Position numbers and translations under genes: made by a program. The notes below the pieces were generated by a model. It saw only the letters and a list, made by a program, of their open reading frames with translations. It was not told where the DNA came from and searched no databases. A DNA stretch of 64,000 nt from Mariniphaga sp964559175. Its GTDB lineage: Bacteria; Bacteroidota; Bacteroidia; Bacteroidales; Prolixibacteraceae. How positions within the stretch are numbered: position 1 is the stretch's first letter; every line of letters begins with the position of its first letter. Below, piece by piece: positions 33,475 through 41,906 of this stretch. Location of the stretch: positions 1 through 64,000 of the forward strand of contig CAZLGT010000001.1 in assembly GCA_964559175.1 (NCBI GenBank). Reading direction: 5' to 3'.

Positions 33475-34929
33475 TTAATTTAAATCTTTCTGAAAATTTT
33501 TTATAAGTCTGTTGTAAAAATTAATCATGGCTTTGTAGTTTTCAATGGTAATCCTTTCGTTATCATTATGAAAAAGATCAATATTTTCTGGTGTAATCTG
33601 ATAGGGAGCAAACCTGTAAACATGGGGCGAAACTTCGGAATAATGGTAACTGTCGGAACTGGCTGTCATTAAAGTTGGCGCAACATAGGTATTTTCAAAA
33701 CTTTCCCTGATGGTTTTGTTCAGTACATTAAAAGCTTCGCAGTCGATGCGCGAAACTTTGGCCGGTTCTTTTGTATTTCCAACAATTTTTACAGAAACGC
33801 GTTTGTCGTTTATTGTGTTTTCAAGGTGGGCAATAACTTTTTCGGATGAATCGCCGGGTAACAATCGAAAATTAACAGTAGCCTTAGCCTCAGTTGGTAA
33901 TACATTTTCTCTTATTCCTGCACTTAACATTGTAGGTGCAGTTGTTGTACGAACCGCAGCATTTCCCGGGCCCGAACTTGTATAAACCTTTTTTAGTACA
34001 CCTCCCAGCAACCACTGATTGGCAAAAACAACACGTGCCGGCCATGGAATTACCGGACCAATGTAACTTAAAAAATCTTTTACCGGCGGTGTAAATTCAG
34101 GGGCCGGCTGATTTTCGGTAATCGCAACAAGCGCTTTCGATAAAATGGAAATGGCCGTTTCTGCCTGTGGTAAGGCTGCATGACCGCCCTCAAATTTACT
34201 GGTTATTTCCAGGGAAAGATACCCTTTTTCAGATGTTCCAATCAAAGCCACCGGATTCGAAATCATGGGGACGATTCCCGAAGTTATTGCCATGCCTTCA
34301 TCCAATACCATTTCAGCTTCAACTCCCCTTTCTTTCAATGTTGCAGCCAGCGCCCGTGCACCTTTGCCATTAATTTCCTCATCATCACCAAATGCAAGAT
34401 AAACTGTTCGTTCCGGAATAAATTCTTCATCCAGTAATTTTTCAACTGATTCAAGAATTGAAATCAGGCTGCCTTTGTCGTCGAGTGTTCCGCGTCCCCA
34501 GATAAATTCATCATCAATTTTTCCTGAAAACGGGGGTTTTTCCCAGTTTTCCTCCACAACCGGAACAACATCCTGGTGGGCAAGCAAAATCAGTGGTTTA
34601 AGATTTTTGTTTTTTCCCTGCCATTTATAAAGCAAAGCATGATTTCCGTGAACTTCCTTTTCAAGATGTTTAAATATCAAAAGATAAGTTGAATCGAGAA
34701 AAGCATGAAACTTTACAAATTGCGAAGTGTCTGTAAACGAATAATCTTCATAAGAAATGGTTTTAAACGAAATCGCCTTTGCCAGATTTTGCAGACTTTG
34801 GTTACTAATTTTAATCGCTTCAACCGGTTCTACATTCAATTGTTTTGAGGGGTAAAAAGCAGTTTTTACCACCAAAATAGCAATGAGAATCAAAACGATC
34901 AGGCCTAAAAGTTTTATTGCTTTTTTCAT
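33475..34929 (-). CDS. M20-family peptidase with N-terminal membrane anchor (PM20D1-like)
   Basis: The 484-residue protein starts with a single hydrophobic helix (ALKLLGLIVLILIAIL-like, about 5-22) that probably anchors it. Its M20 metal-site motifs are LLAHQDVVPV, GRGTLDDKGS and FGDDEEINGKGA. A C-terminal HNDNERI holds a late metal-binding His. It resembles the PM20D1/carboxypeptidase-S branch that cuts N-acyl amino acids or peptides. An in-frame TTG at 34953 could start eight codons earlier; the ATG at 34929 is preferred. It is divergent from ligA. Confidence 0.87.
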   Translation of the reverse strand: MKKAIKLLGLIVLILIAILVVKTAFYPSKQLNVEPVEAIKISNQSLQNLAKAISFKTISYEDYSFTDTSQFVKFHAFLDSTYLLIFKHLEKEVHGNHALLYKWQGKNKNLKPLILLAHQDVVPVVEENWEKPPFSGKIDDEFIWGRGTLDDKGSLISILESVEKLLDEEFIPERTVYLAFGDDEEINGKGARALAATLKERGVEAEMVLDEGMAITSGIVPMISNPVALIGTSEKGYLSLEITSKFEGGHAALPQAETAISILSKALVAITENQPAPEFTPPVKDFLSYIGPVIPWPARVVFANQWLLGGVLKKVYTSSGPGNAAVRTTTAPTMLSAGIRENVLPTEAKATVNFRLLPGDSSEKVIAHLENTINDKRVSVKIVGNTKEPAKVSRIDCEAFNVLNKTIRESFENTYVAPTLMTASSDSYHYSEVSPHVYRFAPYQITPENIDLFHNDNERITIENYKAMINFYNRLIKNFQKDLN

Positions 34930-35046
34930 TTCGGTTGATTTTTTGCTATTCAATTTAAGCTTAAATTTTCTATTTCATTGCGAATTATTGAAAAATAATC
35001 GTTGAAAACTAAAATCAGTCCCCGGTTAATCGAAAACTGCTTTTTG

Positions 35047-35054
35047 TATATTTG
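35047..35054 (+). promoter_or_regulatory. Candidate -7 box of ligA
   Basis: TATATTTG agrees with TAnnTTTG and is 17 bp before the ATG at 35071. The -33 element is not clear. Confidence 0.4.
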
Positions 35055-35070
35055 TTTCAAAGTAAAAAAC

Positions 35071-37080
35071 ATGAATAAGAAGGAAACCCGAAATAAAATT
35101 GACCAACTGCGAAAAGAGCTGGAAGACCACAATTACAAATACTATGTGCTGGCACAACCTGAAATCAGTGATTTCGATTTCGACATGAAACTGCGCGAAC
35201 TAGAAAAGCTGGAAACGGAGTTCCAGGAGTTTGCCGACCCGTATTCGCCAACACAGCGGGTGGGAAGCGACATCAGTAAGGCGTTTGAACAGGTGGAGCA
35301 CCGGTATCCGATGTTGTCGCTCAGCAACGCATACTCCGAAGGAGAAATTACCGATTTCGACAACCGAATTAAGAAGCTCATCGGTGAAGATTTTGAATAC
35401 GTTTGTGAACTGAAATTCGACGGTTCTTCCATCAGTTTGCTGTACGAAAACGGTAAACTGGTGCGGGCAGTCACCCGCGGAGACGGTGTAAAAGGCGACG
35501 ATGTTACGGTTAATGTGCGCACTATCCGCTCCATCCCGTTAACCTTGCGCGGAAGCGGTTATCCCGAAAGTTTTGAGATCAGGGGTGAAATTGTGATGCC
35601 GTTCCATGTTTTTGAGGAAATAAACAAACAACGCGAAGAAGCTGGTGAGCCGCTTTTTGCCAATCCGCGCAATTCCGCTGCCGGAACGCTGAAAATGCAA
35701 AATCCGGCCATTGTGGCCACCCGCAAACTGGATGCGTATTTTTATTCGCTGATGGGCGATAACCTGCCTGCCGACGGGCATTACCAAAACCTGGAAAAAG
35801 CCAGCGAATGGGGTTTTAAAATTTCAGATGCCACCCGGATTTGCCGAAATCTGGATGAGGTTTTTAAATACCTGCATAAGTGGGATTTAGAACGCCATAA
35901 AGTTCCGGTAGCCACCGACGGGGTAGTAATAAAAGTAAACTCGCGCAGGCTGCAGGAGGAGCTCGGATTTACAGCCAAATCGCCGCGCTGGGCCATTGCC
36001 TACAAGTTTAAAGCAGAAAGTGCGGCCACTATTCTGAAATCAGTTTCCTATCAGGTTGGACGCACCGGCGCCGTAACTCCGGTAGCCAACCTCGAACCGG
36101 TACAGATTGCAGGAACTGTTGTAAAACGCGCATCGCTGCACAATGCCGATATTATTAAAAACCTCGATTTGCATTTGAACGATACCGTTTTTGTGGAAAA
36201 GGGAGGTGAAATCATTCCGAAAATTACCGGCGTGGATGCCGGAAAAAGGCACCCCATGGCACAGGCGGTTGAATTCATTGAAAAATGCCCTGAGTGCGGA
36301 ACACCATTGGTGCGCAACGAAGGGGAAGCCGCTTATTATTGTCCCAACGAAACCGGTTGCCCTCCTCAGATTAAAGGAAAAATGGAGCATTTTGCAGGCC
36401 GAAAAGCGATGGATATCGACGGGCTGGGGCAGGAGACTATTGAGTTGCTTTACAATCAGGGACTGGCCAAAAGTATTGCAGACTTTTACCTGCTGAAAAA
36501 AGAACAACTGGCTGGTTTGGAACGGATGGGCGAAAAATCGGCACAACGCATTCTCGACGGACTGGAGGAATCGAAAAAAGCGCCGTTCGAGCGCGTGCTG
36601 TTCGCTCTCGGAATCCGTTATGTCGGAGAAACGGTAGCCAAAAAACTGGCCAAAGAGGTACATTCCATAGATAGCCTCCGGCAAAAAACGAAGGAAGAAT
36701 TGATGGCAATTGATGAAATTGGCGAACGGATTGCCGAAAGTATTCTTGATTCCTTTTCGAAACCGGAGCACATCGAAATGATTGAATTCCTGAAAAAGCA
36801 GGGACTTCAGTTTCAGGTGAGCGAAGAATTGCTAAGTAATCGTACCGAAAAGCTGAAAGGACTGAGCATCGTGATTTCAGGTACGTTTGAACAACATTCA
36901 CGCGATGAGTTAAAGGGGCTGATTGAGCAGAACGGTGGTAAAAATGCAAGTTCCATCTCAAAAAAAACCAGCTATGTGCTGGCTGGCGAAAACATGGGGC
37001 CCAGCAAACTCGAAAAGGCTCAAAAGCTTGGCATTCCCATAATCTCTGAAGAAGAATTTTTGAAGATGCTGAGCGAATAG
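35071..37080 (+). CDS. ligA: NAD+-dependent DNA ligase
   Basis: The 669-residue enzyme has the full LigA layout. The adenylation motif ELKFDGSS carries the nucleotide-binding Lys115, followed by the OB-fold region and a Cys4 zinc finger CPECGT...YYCPNETGCP. Helix-hairpin-helix repeats come next (for example IDGLGQETIELLY and IDEIGERIAESI), then a C-terminal BRCT domain with ISGTFEQHSRDELK. It seals nicks in replication and repair. Start at 35071 (MNKKETR) fits the family; an ATG at 35002 would add 23 residues. Length is normal. Confidence 0.97.
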   Translation: MNKKETRNKIDQLRKELEDHNYKYYVLAQPEISDFDFDMKLRELEKLETEFQEFADPYSPTQRVGSDISKAFEQVEHRYPMLSLSNAYSEGEITDFDNRIKKLIGEDFEYVCELKFDGSSISLLYENGKLVRAVTRGDGVKGDDVTVNVRTIRSIPLTLRGSGYPESFEIRGEIVMPFHVFEEINKQREEAGEPLFANPRNSAAGTLKMQNPAIVATRKLDAYFYSLMGDNLPADGHYQNLEKASEWGFKISDATRICRNLDEVFKYLHKWDLERHKVPVATDGVVIKVNSRRLQEELGFTAKSPRWAIAYKFKAESAATILKSVSYQVGRTGAVTPVANLEPVQIAGTVVKRASLHNADIIKNLDLHLNDTVFVEKGGEIIPKITGVDAGKRHPMAQAVEFIEKCPECGTPLVRNEGEAAYYCPNETGCPPQIKGKMEHFAGRKAMDIDGLGQETIELLYNQGLAKSIADFYLLKKEQLAGLERMGEKSAQRILDGLEESKKAPFERVLFALGIRYVGETVAKKLAKEVHSIDSLRQKTKEELMAIDEIGERIAESILDSFSKPEHIEMIEFLKKQGLQFQVSEELLSNRTEKLKGLSIVISGTFEQHSRDELKGLIEQNGGKNASSISKKTSYVLAGENMGPSKLEKAQKLGIPIISEEEFLKMLSE

Positions 37081-37101
37081 CCATTTTTTTTCACATTTGA
37101 T

Positions 37102-37110
37102 TAACTTTGC
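37102..37110 (+). promoter_or_regulatory. -7 box TAACTTTGC of the DUF6913-like gene
   Basis: TAACTTTGC is a perfect TAnnTTTGC match. The ATG begins only 11 bases after the box, so the transcript would have almost no leader. Confidence 0.45.
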
Positions 37111-37120
37111 GCCACAGTGT

Positions 37121-37633
37121 ATGAAACTGATTGAAAAATATGCATCGCGAATACTTCGCAAAAAAGCCGCCCTGGTAAAGCGGCAGGTGAAGCTGCCGAA
37201 TCCTGAATATATCAGGAAAGTGGGTGTATTGTGGCAGCCGGAGCAGAAAGAGGCATTTCAGTTTCTTGCCGATCATTTTTCAGCATCGCCGGTTATTCTC
37301 CGGAATCTTTGCGTTTTTGATGAAAAGACGGAGGAAGAGACCGGCATAAACACCATCACGCCCGGGGAACTGAACTGGCTCGGTTTTCCAAAACCCGGAC
37401 CGGCCGATGAGTTCATAGCAACTGAATTTGATTTGCTTTTGAATATTGCGCTGAACCAAAACCGGGTGCTCGATTACCTGACTGCCCTCAGCAAAGCGCG
37501 CTTTAAAATAGGATGGTCGCCCGACCAGAGCAACTTCTTTGACTTGAATATTAACATTGGAGGGAAACAGGATGCATTGTTTTTAGCCCGGCAACAAATT
37601 TTCTATCTTAGCCAACTGAATAAAAAAGTATAA
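37121..37633 (+). CDS. DUF6913-like conserved protein
   Basis: The 170-residue protein is mixed alpha/beta without signal peptide or membrane helix. It contains KVGVLWQPEQKEAF, FPKPGPADEFIATEFDLLLNIALNQN and SKARFKIGWSPDQSNFFDLNI, which I recognise as the DUF6913 pattern common next to dapA in this phylum. It ends 2 bp before dapA and is surely co-transcribed. Function unknown. Start at 37121 (MKLIEKYASR) lies just after a perfect -7 box; an ATG at 37097 would be upstream of that box. Confidence 0.82.
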   Translation: MKLIEKYASRILRKKAALVKRQVKLPNPEYIRKVGVLWQPEQKEAFQFLADHFSASPVILRNLCVFDEKTEEETGINTITPGELNWLGFPKPGPADEFIATEFDLLLNIALNQNRVLDYLTALSKARFKIGWSPDQSNFFDLNINIGGKQDALFLARQQIFYLSQLNKKV

Positions 37634-37635
37634 GT

Positions 37636-38514
37636 ATGAATCATCCGTTTAAGGGTGCAGGCGTGGCATTGGTTACGCCTTTCACCGATGAAAATAAAAT
37701 TGATTTTGATGCGCTTGGACGAGTAATCGATAAGCAGATAAATGGTGGAATGGACTATCTGGTAGCGCTTGGCACCACTGCCGAAACACCTACCCTTGCT
37801 GCCAAAGAAAAGGTTGAAGTTCTCAACTTTGTAAAGGAAAAAAAAGGTTCCCTGCCGCTGGTTGCAGGTATGGGAGGAAACGACACCCGGAAGATCATCA
37901 AACAAATTGGAAAATTCGATTTTGACGGAGTAGATGGTCTTCTGATTGTTACTCCTTATTACAATAAACCTTCGCAGGAAGGAATGTTCAGGCACTACTC
38001 GGCCATTGCCAAAGCCAGTCCGGTACCAATTATTTTGTACAACGTACCTTCGCGCACCGGTGTGAATATGGAAGCAGAAACCGTTATTCGCCTGGCCAAA
38101 GCATCCGAAAAAATTGTGGCCTTGAAAGAAGCTTCGGGAATCCTTTCTCAAATCACGCGTATTAATAAATATACGCCCGAACATTTTTCAGTAATTTCGG
38201 GCGACGATGTGCTGGCGCTGCCCATTTTATCTGTGGGCGGAATTGGGGTTATCTCTGTTATTGCCAATGCATTGCCCGGAAAACTCAGCAGCCTGATTCA
38301 TCTGGCACTCGACGGAAAATACAACGAAGCCCGCGAGCTGCATTTTGAATTGATTGATTTATTCAAACTACTGTTTAAGGAAGGCAACCCGGGAGGAGTA
38401 AAAGCCTTGCTGCACATCCAGGGAGTCATTCAGAACGAACTGCGTTCTCCGCTTTTCCGCATTGGCGAAGAAACCTATAATGAGATTAAGGGGGCGTACG
38501 GGAAGTTGAGGTAA
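37636..38514 (+). CDS. dapA: 4-Hydroxy-tetrahydrodipicolinate synthase
   Basis: The 292-residue enzyme is a class I aldolase of the DapA family. The Schiff-base Lys is in IVALKEASG (about 160-168), and the Tyr in ILYNVPSRTG belongs to the proton relay. The pyruvate loop reads GTTAETPTL (usual GTTGESPTL). It joins pyruvate with aspartate semialdehyde in lysine and peptidoglycan precursor synthesis. It follows the DUF6913 gene by 2 bp. Length is normal. Confidence 0.95.
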   Translation: MNHPFKGAGVALVTPFTDENKIDFDALGRVIDKQINGGMDYLVALGTTAETPTLAAKEKVEVLNFVKEKKGSLPLVAGMGGNDTRKIIKQIGKFDFDGVDGLLIVTPYYNKPSQEGMFRHYSAIAKASPVPIILYNVPSRTGVNMEAETVIRLAKASEKIVALKEASGILSQITRINKYTPEHFSVISGDDVLALPILSVGGIGVISVIANALPGKLSSLIHLALDGKYNEARELHFELIDLFKLLFKEGNPGGVKALLHIQGVIQNELRSPLFRIGEETYNEIKGAYGKLR

Positions 38515-38578
38515 CAATTTTTCCCCGGCTAAATTGTTCAAAGCCAAAAATTTTGGTTTACAATTCAAAAACTTTTTC

Positions 38579-38587
38579 TACTTTTGC
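38579..38587 (+). promoter_or_regulatory. -7 box TACTTTTGC of rpsO
   Basis: TACTTTTGC is a perfect TAnnTTTGC. TTTG at 38552-38555 is a possible -33 element, but with a 23-bp spacer. Transcription would start near 38594. Confidence 0.5.
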
Positions 38588-38597
38588 ACCCTGAAAT

Positions 38598-38636
38598 TTT
38601 ATGCCGTTGTTATTGAAAGCGATGCTGCGGCGTAAA
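38598..38636 (+). promoter_or_regulatory. Leader hairpin before rpsO, candidate S15-binding site
   Basis: TTTATGCCG (38598-38606) pairs with CGGCGTAAA (38628-38636): nine pairs with one U-G wobble next to a G-C pair. Protein S15 is known to use a GU/GC motif in its RNA targets, so autoregulation is possible. The stem begins about 4 bases after the expected transcript start and 28 bases before the ATG. Confidence 0.4.
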
Positions 38637-38663
38637 CATGGTTTAATTTAAAATTTTTAAAAG

Positions 38664-38933
38664 ATGTATTTAACACCGGAAAAGAAACTGGAGTTCTTTG
38701 CCAATTACGGCAAAGACGAAAAAGACACAGGAAGCGCAGAAGGTCAGATTGCTATGTTTTCGTACAGAATCAATCACCTGACACAGCACCTGAAAAGCAA
38801 TAAAAAAGATTTCAGTACCCGCCGGGCGCTGATTAAACTGGTTGGAAAACGACGCAGGCTGCTCGATTACTTAAAAGAAAAAGACATTGAGCGTTACCGC
38901 GCCATTATCGAGAAGCTGAATCTGCGTAAATAG
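38664..38933 (+). CDS. rpsO: 30S ribosomal protein S15
   Basis: The 89-residue protein has the standard S15 length and motifs (GSAEGQIAMFSYRINHLTQHL, KDFSTRRALIKLVGKRRRLLDYL). It binds the central domain of 16S rRNA. A -7 box and a leader hairpin come before it, and a strong terminator follows. The pair rpsO-pnp is conserved in most bacteria; here the terminator splits the unit. Confidence 0.97.
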   Translation: MYLTPEKKLEFFANYGKDEKDTGSAEGQIAMFSYRINHLTQHLKSNKKDFSTRRALIKLVGKRRRLLDYLKEKDIERYRAIIEKLNLRK

Positions 38934-38943
38934 AAAATAAATG

Positions 38944-38976
38944 GAAAGGCAATGTTTGAGTTGCCTTTCTTTTTTG
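38944..38976 (+). terminator. Rho-independent terminator of rpsO
   Basis: GAAAGGCAA (38944-38952) and TTGCCTTTC (38961-38969) are perfect arms with an 8-base loop, followed by a run of T. Confidence 0.85.
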
Positions 38977-39039
38977 TATATTGCAAAACCTCACCACCCA
39001 TTGTAATTTATTAAAACATGTAGAATTTATTTTAAGATT

Positions 39040-41334
39040 ATGGTAAACGCAACAACAAAAACAATCGAACTTGCCGATGGCAGGACGATTACCATAGAAA
39101 CCGGCAAACTGGCCAAACAGGCCGACGGATCGGTTGTAGTAAGAATGGGTGAAACCATGATGCTGGCAACTGTGGTTTCTGCAAAAGAAGCCAAAGAAGA
39201 TGTGGATTTTATGCCACTAACGGTTGACTATCGCGAGAAATTTTCAGCAGCAGGCCGGTTTCCCGGCGGATTTTTAAAACGGGAAGGACGTCCTTCCGAC
39301 GAAGAAATTTTGACTGCCCGCCTGGTTGACCGTGCCCTGCGCCCGCTGTTCCCGGAAGATTATCATGCCGAAACAGCCGTAATGCTTACGTTAATTTCGG
39401 CCAGCAAGGATGATTTGCCCGATGCACTGACAGGACTTGCAGCCTCTGCTGCCATTGCTGTTTCCGACGTGCCGTTTGAAACACCCATCTCGGAAGTGAG
39501 GGTAGGCCGGGTAAACGGCGAATTCGTTATTAATCCCACCTATTCACAGTTGAAAGAGGCCGACATCGATATTATGGTTGGAGCTTCCTTCGACAACATC
39601 ATGATGGTTGAAGGGGAAATGAACGAAGTTTCCGAAGAAGAAATGCTCGAGGCCATTAAGTTTGCACACGAAGAAATTAAAAAACACTGCAAGGTGCAGG
39701 AAGAACTTGCTGCCGAACTCGGTGTTGTAAAACGCGAATACAGCCACGAAACCAACGATGAAGAATTGCGTGAGAAAGTAAAAGCTGATTTGTACGGTAA
39801 ATGTTATGACCTGGCTAAACAACAAACCAGCAAACAGGAACGCATAGCCGCTTTCGATACTATTCGCGATGAATACATTGAAGCCTACAAGGAAGCCAAT
39901 GCTGAAAATGAAGAGACTGACATTGAATTGCATGAAAAGCTGATTAAAAGATATTTCCACGATGTGGAAAAAGAAGCCATGCGCCGAATGATTCTGGATG
40001 ACAAAGTCAGGCTCGATGGCCGTAAAACAGATGAAATAAGGGCAATATGGGGCGAGGTGGATTACCTGCCCGGTTCGCATGGTTCGGCGCTTTTTACCCG
40101 CGGCGAAACCCAGTCGCTGACCTCGGTTACGCTGGGAACCAAAATGGATGAAAAAATCATCGACAATGTAACGGTTCAGGGAAAAGAAAAATTCCTGCTG
40201 CATTACAACTTTCCGCCGTTCTGTGTTGGCGAGCCCCGCACCCCGCGCGGACTCAGCCGCCGCGAAGTGGGTCACGGTAACCTGGCCCACCGTGCGTTAA
40301 AACGGATGATTCCCGATGATTTTCCTTACATGGTTCGTATAGTTTCCGACATTCTCGAATCAAATGGTTCTTCATCGATGGCTACCGTTTGCGCCGGAAC
40401 TATGGCAATGATGGACTCGGCTATGAAAATGAAAAAACCGGTATCGGGTATCGCCATGGGGTTGATCACCGATAAAGGTGCTGAAAAATATGCCATTCTT
40501 TCCGATATTTTGGGAGATGAAGACCACCTGGGTGATATGGACTTTAAAATTGCCGGTACGGTTGACGGGATTACTGCCACCCAAATGGACATTAAAGTGG
40601 ACGGACTTTCTTATGAAGTGCTTTCACAGGCTTTAATGCAGGCAAAAGATGGACGGCTGCATATTCTGAATAAAATGCTGGAAGTGATTCCGGAACCTCG
40701 TGCCGATTTCAAACCCAATGTGCCTCGCATTGAAGTGATTGAAATACCAAAAGATATGATTGGTGCGGTGATTGGCCCTGGTGGGAAAATTATTCAGGCC
40801 ATCCAGGAAGAAACAGAAACCGTTATTGCAATTGAGGAAGAAGGCGATAAAGGTTTGGTAGAGATTTCCGGAGCCGGTATTGAAGCCATTGAAGCAGCCA
40901 AAAAACGAATTAAAAACATCATTGCCATTCCCGAAGTAGGAGAGGTGTATAAAGGGAAAGTGAAATCGGTAGTGTCGTTTGGTGCTTTTGTGGAAATCAT
41001 TCCAGGCAAAGACGGTCTGCTGCATGTTTCAGAAATGGCATGGGAGCGCGTTGAGTCGGCTGAAGATTTTACCAAAGAAGGCGAAGAGCTGGAGGTGAAA
41101 TTAATAGGCGTAGATGAAAAAACCGGTAAGCTGAAACTTTCGCGCAAGGCACTGTTGCCCAAGCCTGAAGGTTATGTAGAGCGCCCGCCGCGTGGCGACC
41201 GGCCACCCCGCAGGGATGGAGGCCGCAGAGATGATAACCGTCATGGCGGAGATCGCCGGGATGGATATCGCCGCGACAACGACCGGAGGGATAACGACCG
41301 CCGCGACAACCGCAGGCCGCGCCGCGATAATTAG
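39040..41334 (+). CDS. pnp: Polyribonucleotide nucleotidyltransferase
   Basis: The 764-residue enzyme has two RNase PH domains, a helical linker, a KH domain (VIGPGGKIIQAIQEET) and an S1 domain (GEVYKGKVKSVVSFGAFVEIIPGKDGLLHVSEM). It degrades RNA 3' to 5' with phosphate and is part of RNA turnover. The tail after about 715 is a low-complexity run of Arg-Asp-Asn and Gly-Asp-Arg units, a feature of many Bacteroidota PNPases that may bind RNA or partners. It follows rpsO and is closed by its own terminator. Confidence 0.96.
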   Translation: MVNATTKTIELADGRTITIETGKLAKQADGSVVVRMGETMMLATVVSAKEAKEDVDFMPLTVDYREKFSAAGRFPGGFLKREGRPSDEEILTARLVDRALRPLFPEDYHAETAVMLTLISASKDDLPDALTGLAASAAIAVSDVPFETPISEVRVGRVNGEFVINPTYSQLKEADIDIMVGASFDNIMMVEGEMNEVSEEEMLEAIKFAHEEIKKHCKVQEELAAELGVVKREYSHETNDEELREKVKADLYGKCYDLAKQQTSKQERIAAFDTIRDEYIEAYKEANAENEETDIELHEKLIKRYFHDVEKEAMRRMILDDKVRLDGRKTDEIRAIWGEVDYLPGSHGSALFTRGETQSLTSVTLGTKMDEKIIDNVTVQGKEKFLLHYNFPPFCVGEPRTPRGLSRREVGHGNLAHRALKRMIPDDFPYMVRIVSDILESNGSSSMATVCAGTMAMMDSAMKMKKPVSGIAMGLITDKGAEKYAILSDILGDEDHLGDMDFKIAGTVDGITATQMDIKVDGLSYEVLSQALMQAKDGRLHILNKMLEVIPEPRADFKPNVPRIEVIEIPKDMIGAVIGPGGKIIQAIQEETETVIAIEEEGDKGLVEISGAGIEAIEAAKKRIKNIIAIPEVGEVYKGKVKSVVSFGAFVEIIPGKDGLLHVSEMAWERVESAEDFTKEGEELEVKLIGVDEKTGKLKLSRKALLPKPEGYVERPPRGDRPPRRDGGRRDDNRHGGDRRDGYRRDNDRRDNDRRDNRRPRRDN

Positions 41335-41361
41335 CAGCTGCTCAAAAAATATTTTGCAAAG

Positions 41362-41391
41362 AAGCCGTTCATTTACCGAACGGCTTTTTTT
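41362..41391 (+). terminator. Rho-independent terminator of pnp
   Basis: AAGCCGTTC (41362-41370) and GAACGGCTT (41378-41386) are perfect 9-bp arms, followed by T residues. Confidence 0.85.
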
Positions 41392-41421
41392 GTTATTTTT
41401 GGGTTTCAAAATGAAACAGGG

Positions 41422-41904
41422 ATGGAAGAATGGGCAGCATATACCATAGCGCAACTGGATGAAAAGGTGAAAAATATAAGGCAGCGCGATATCCGGTTTT
41501 TTCGGGTGGAAGAACTGAAAAGAAACATTGAACGGGTGGGGACTTTTGCGAAAAACTGCCCCTGGTGCGAAAAAGAAAAGCTGAACATTGCAGAAATTGT
41601 TTCCGAAATGGATGTGGCTGTTTCAGTGCCGGGGAAATCACGTCGCGAGTACGACCGGCTTATCAGCCGGCTGGCAGGTCACATGCAAAAAGTGCATGGA
41701 TTTTTCACCCCGTTTTACTATACCTATCTCTTTTCGTTTTTCGGAATGGTTGCGGGTCTTTTGGCTGGCTATCTGCTCATGAAACTGTTTCCGGCACATG
41801 GCTTTGCCGCCCTTTCAGCCGGTTTCGCATCCGGGTTGATTGCAGGATATTTTTTAGGAGTGAAAAAAGATGGTAAAATACGTTCACAGCAAAAACTGAT
41901 GTAG
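41422..41904 (+). CDS. Membrane protein with CxxC motif, hypothetical
   Basis: The 160-residue protein has a charged, helical N-terminal part of about 100 residues containing NCPWCEKEK (a Cys-Pro-Trp-Cys pair), then two glycine-rich hydrophobic segments (YLFSFFGMVAGLLAGYLLM and ALSAGFASGLIAGYFLGV). The membrane part resembles a glycine-zipper hairpin. The soluble part faces either side; a metal or redox role of the CxxC is possible. It lies 2 bp before a deoxynucleoside kinase gene, so the two are one transcript. I do not know the family. Confidence 0.75.
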   Translation: MEEWAAYTIAQLDEKVKNIRQRDIRFFRVEELKRNIERVGTFAKNCPWCEKEKLNIAEIVSEMDVAVSVPGKSRREYDRLISRLAGHMQKVHGFFTPFYYTYLFSFFGMVAGLLAGYLLMKLFPAHGFAALSAGFASGLIAGYFLGVKKDGKIRSQQKLM

Positions 41905-41906
41905 GT

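Noticed and set aside
36040..36771. 243-codon open frame on the minus strand inside ligA
   Set aside because: It is antisense to well-conserved ligase domains and is rich in Phe, Cys and His as typical of shadow frames.
39544..40290. 248-codon open frame on the minus strand inside pnp
   Set aside because: It is antisense to the RNase PH domains of PNPase and matches nothing known.
41200..41334. Repeated CGCGACAAC-like DNA taken as a possible CRISPR or tandem repeat
   Set aside because: The units are coding for the Arg-Asp-Asn tail of PNPase, are short and have no spacers.
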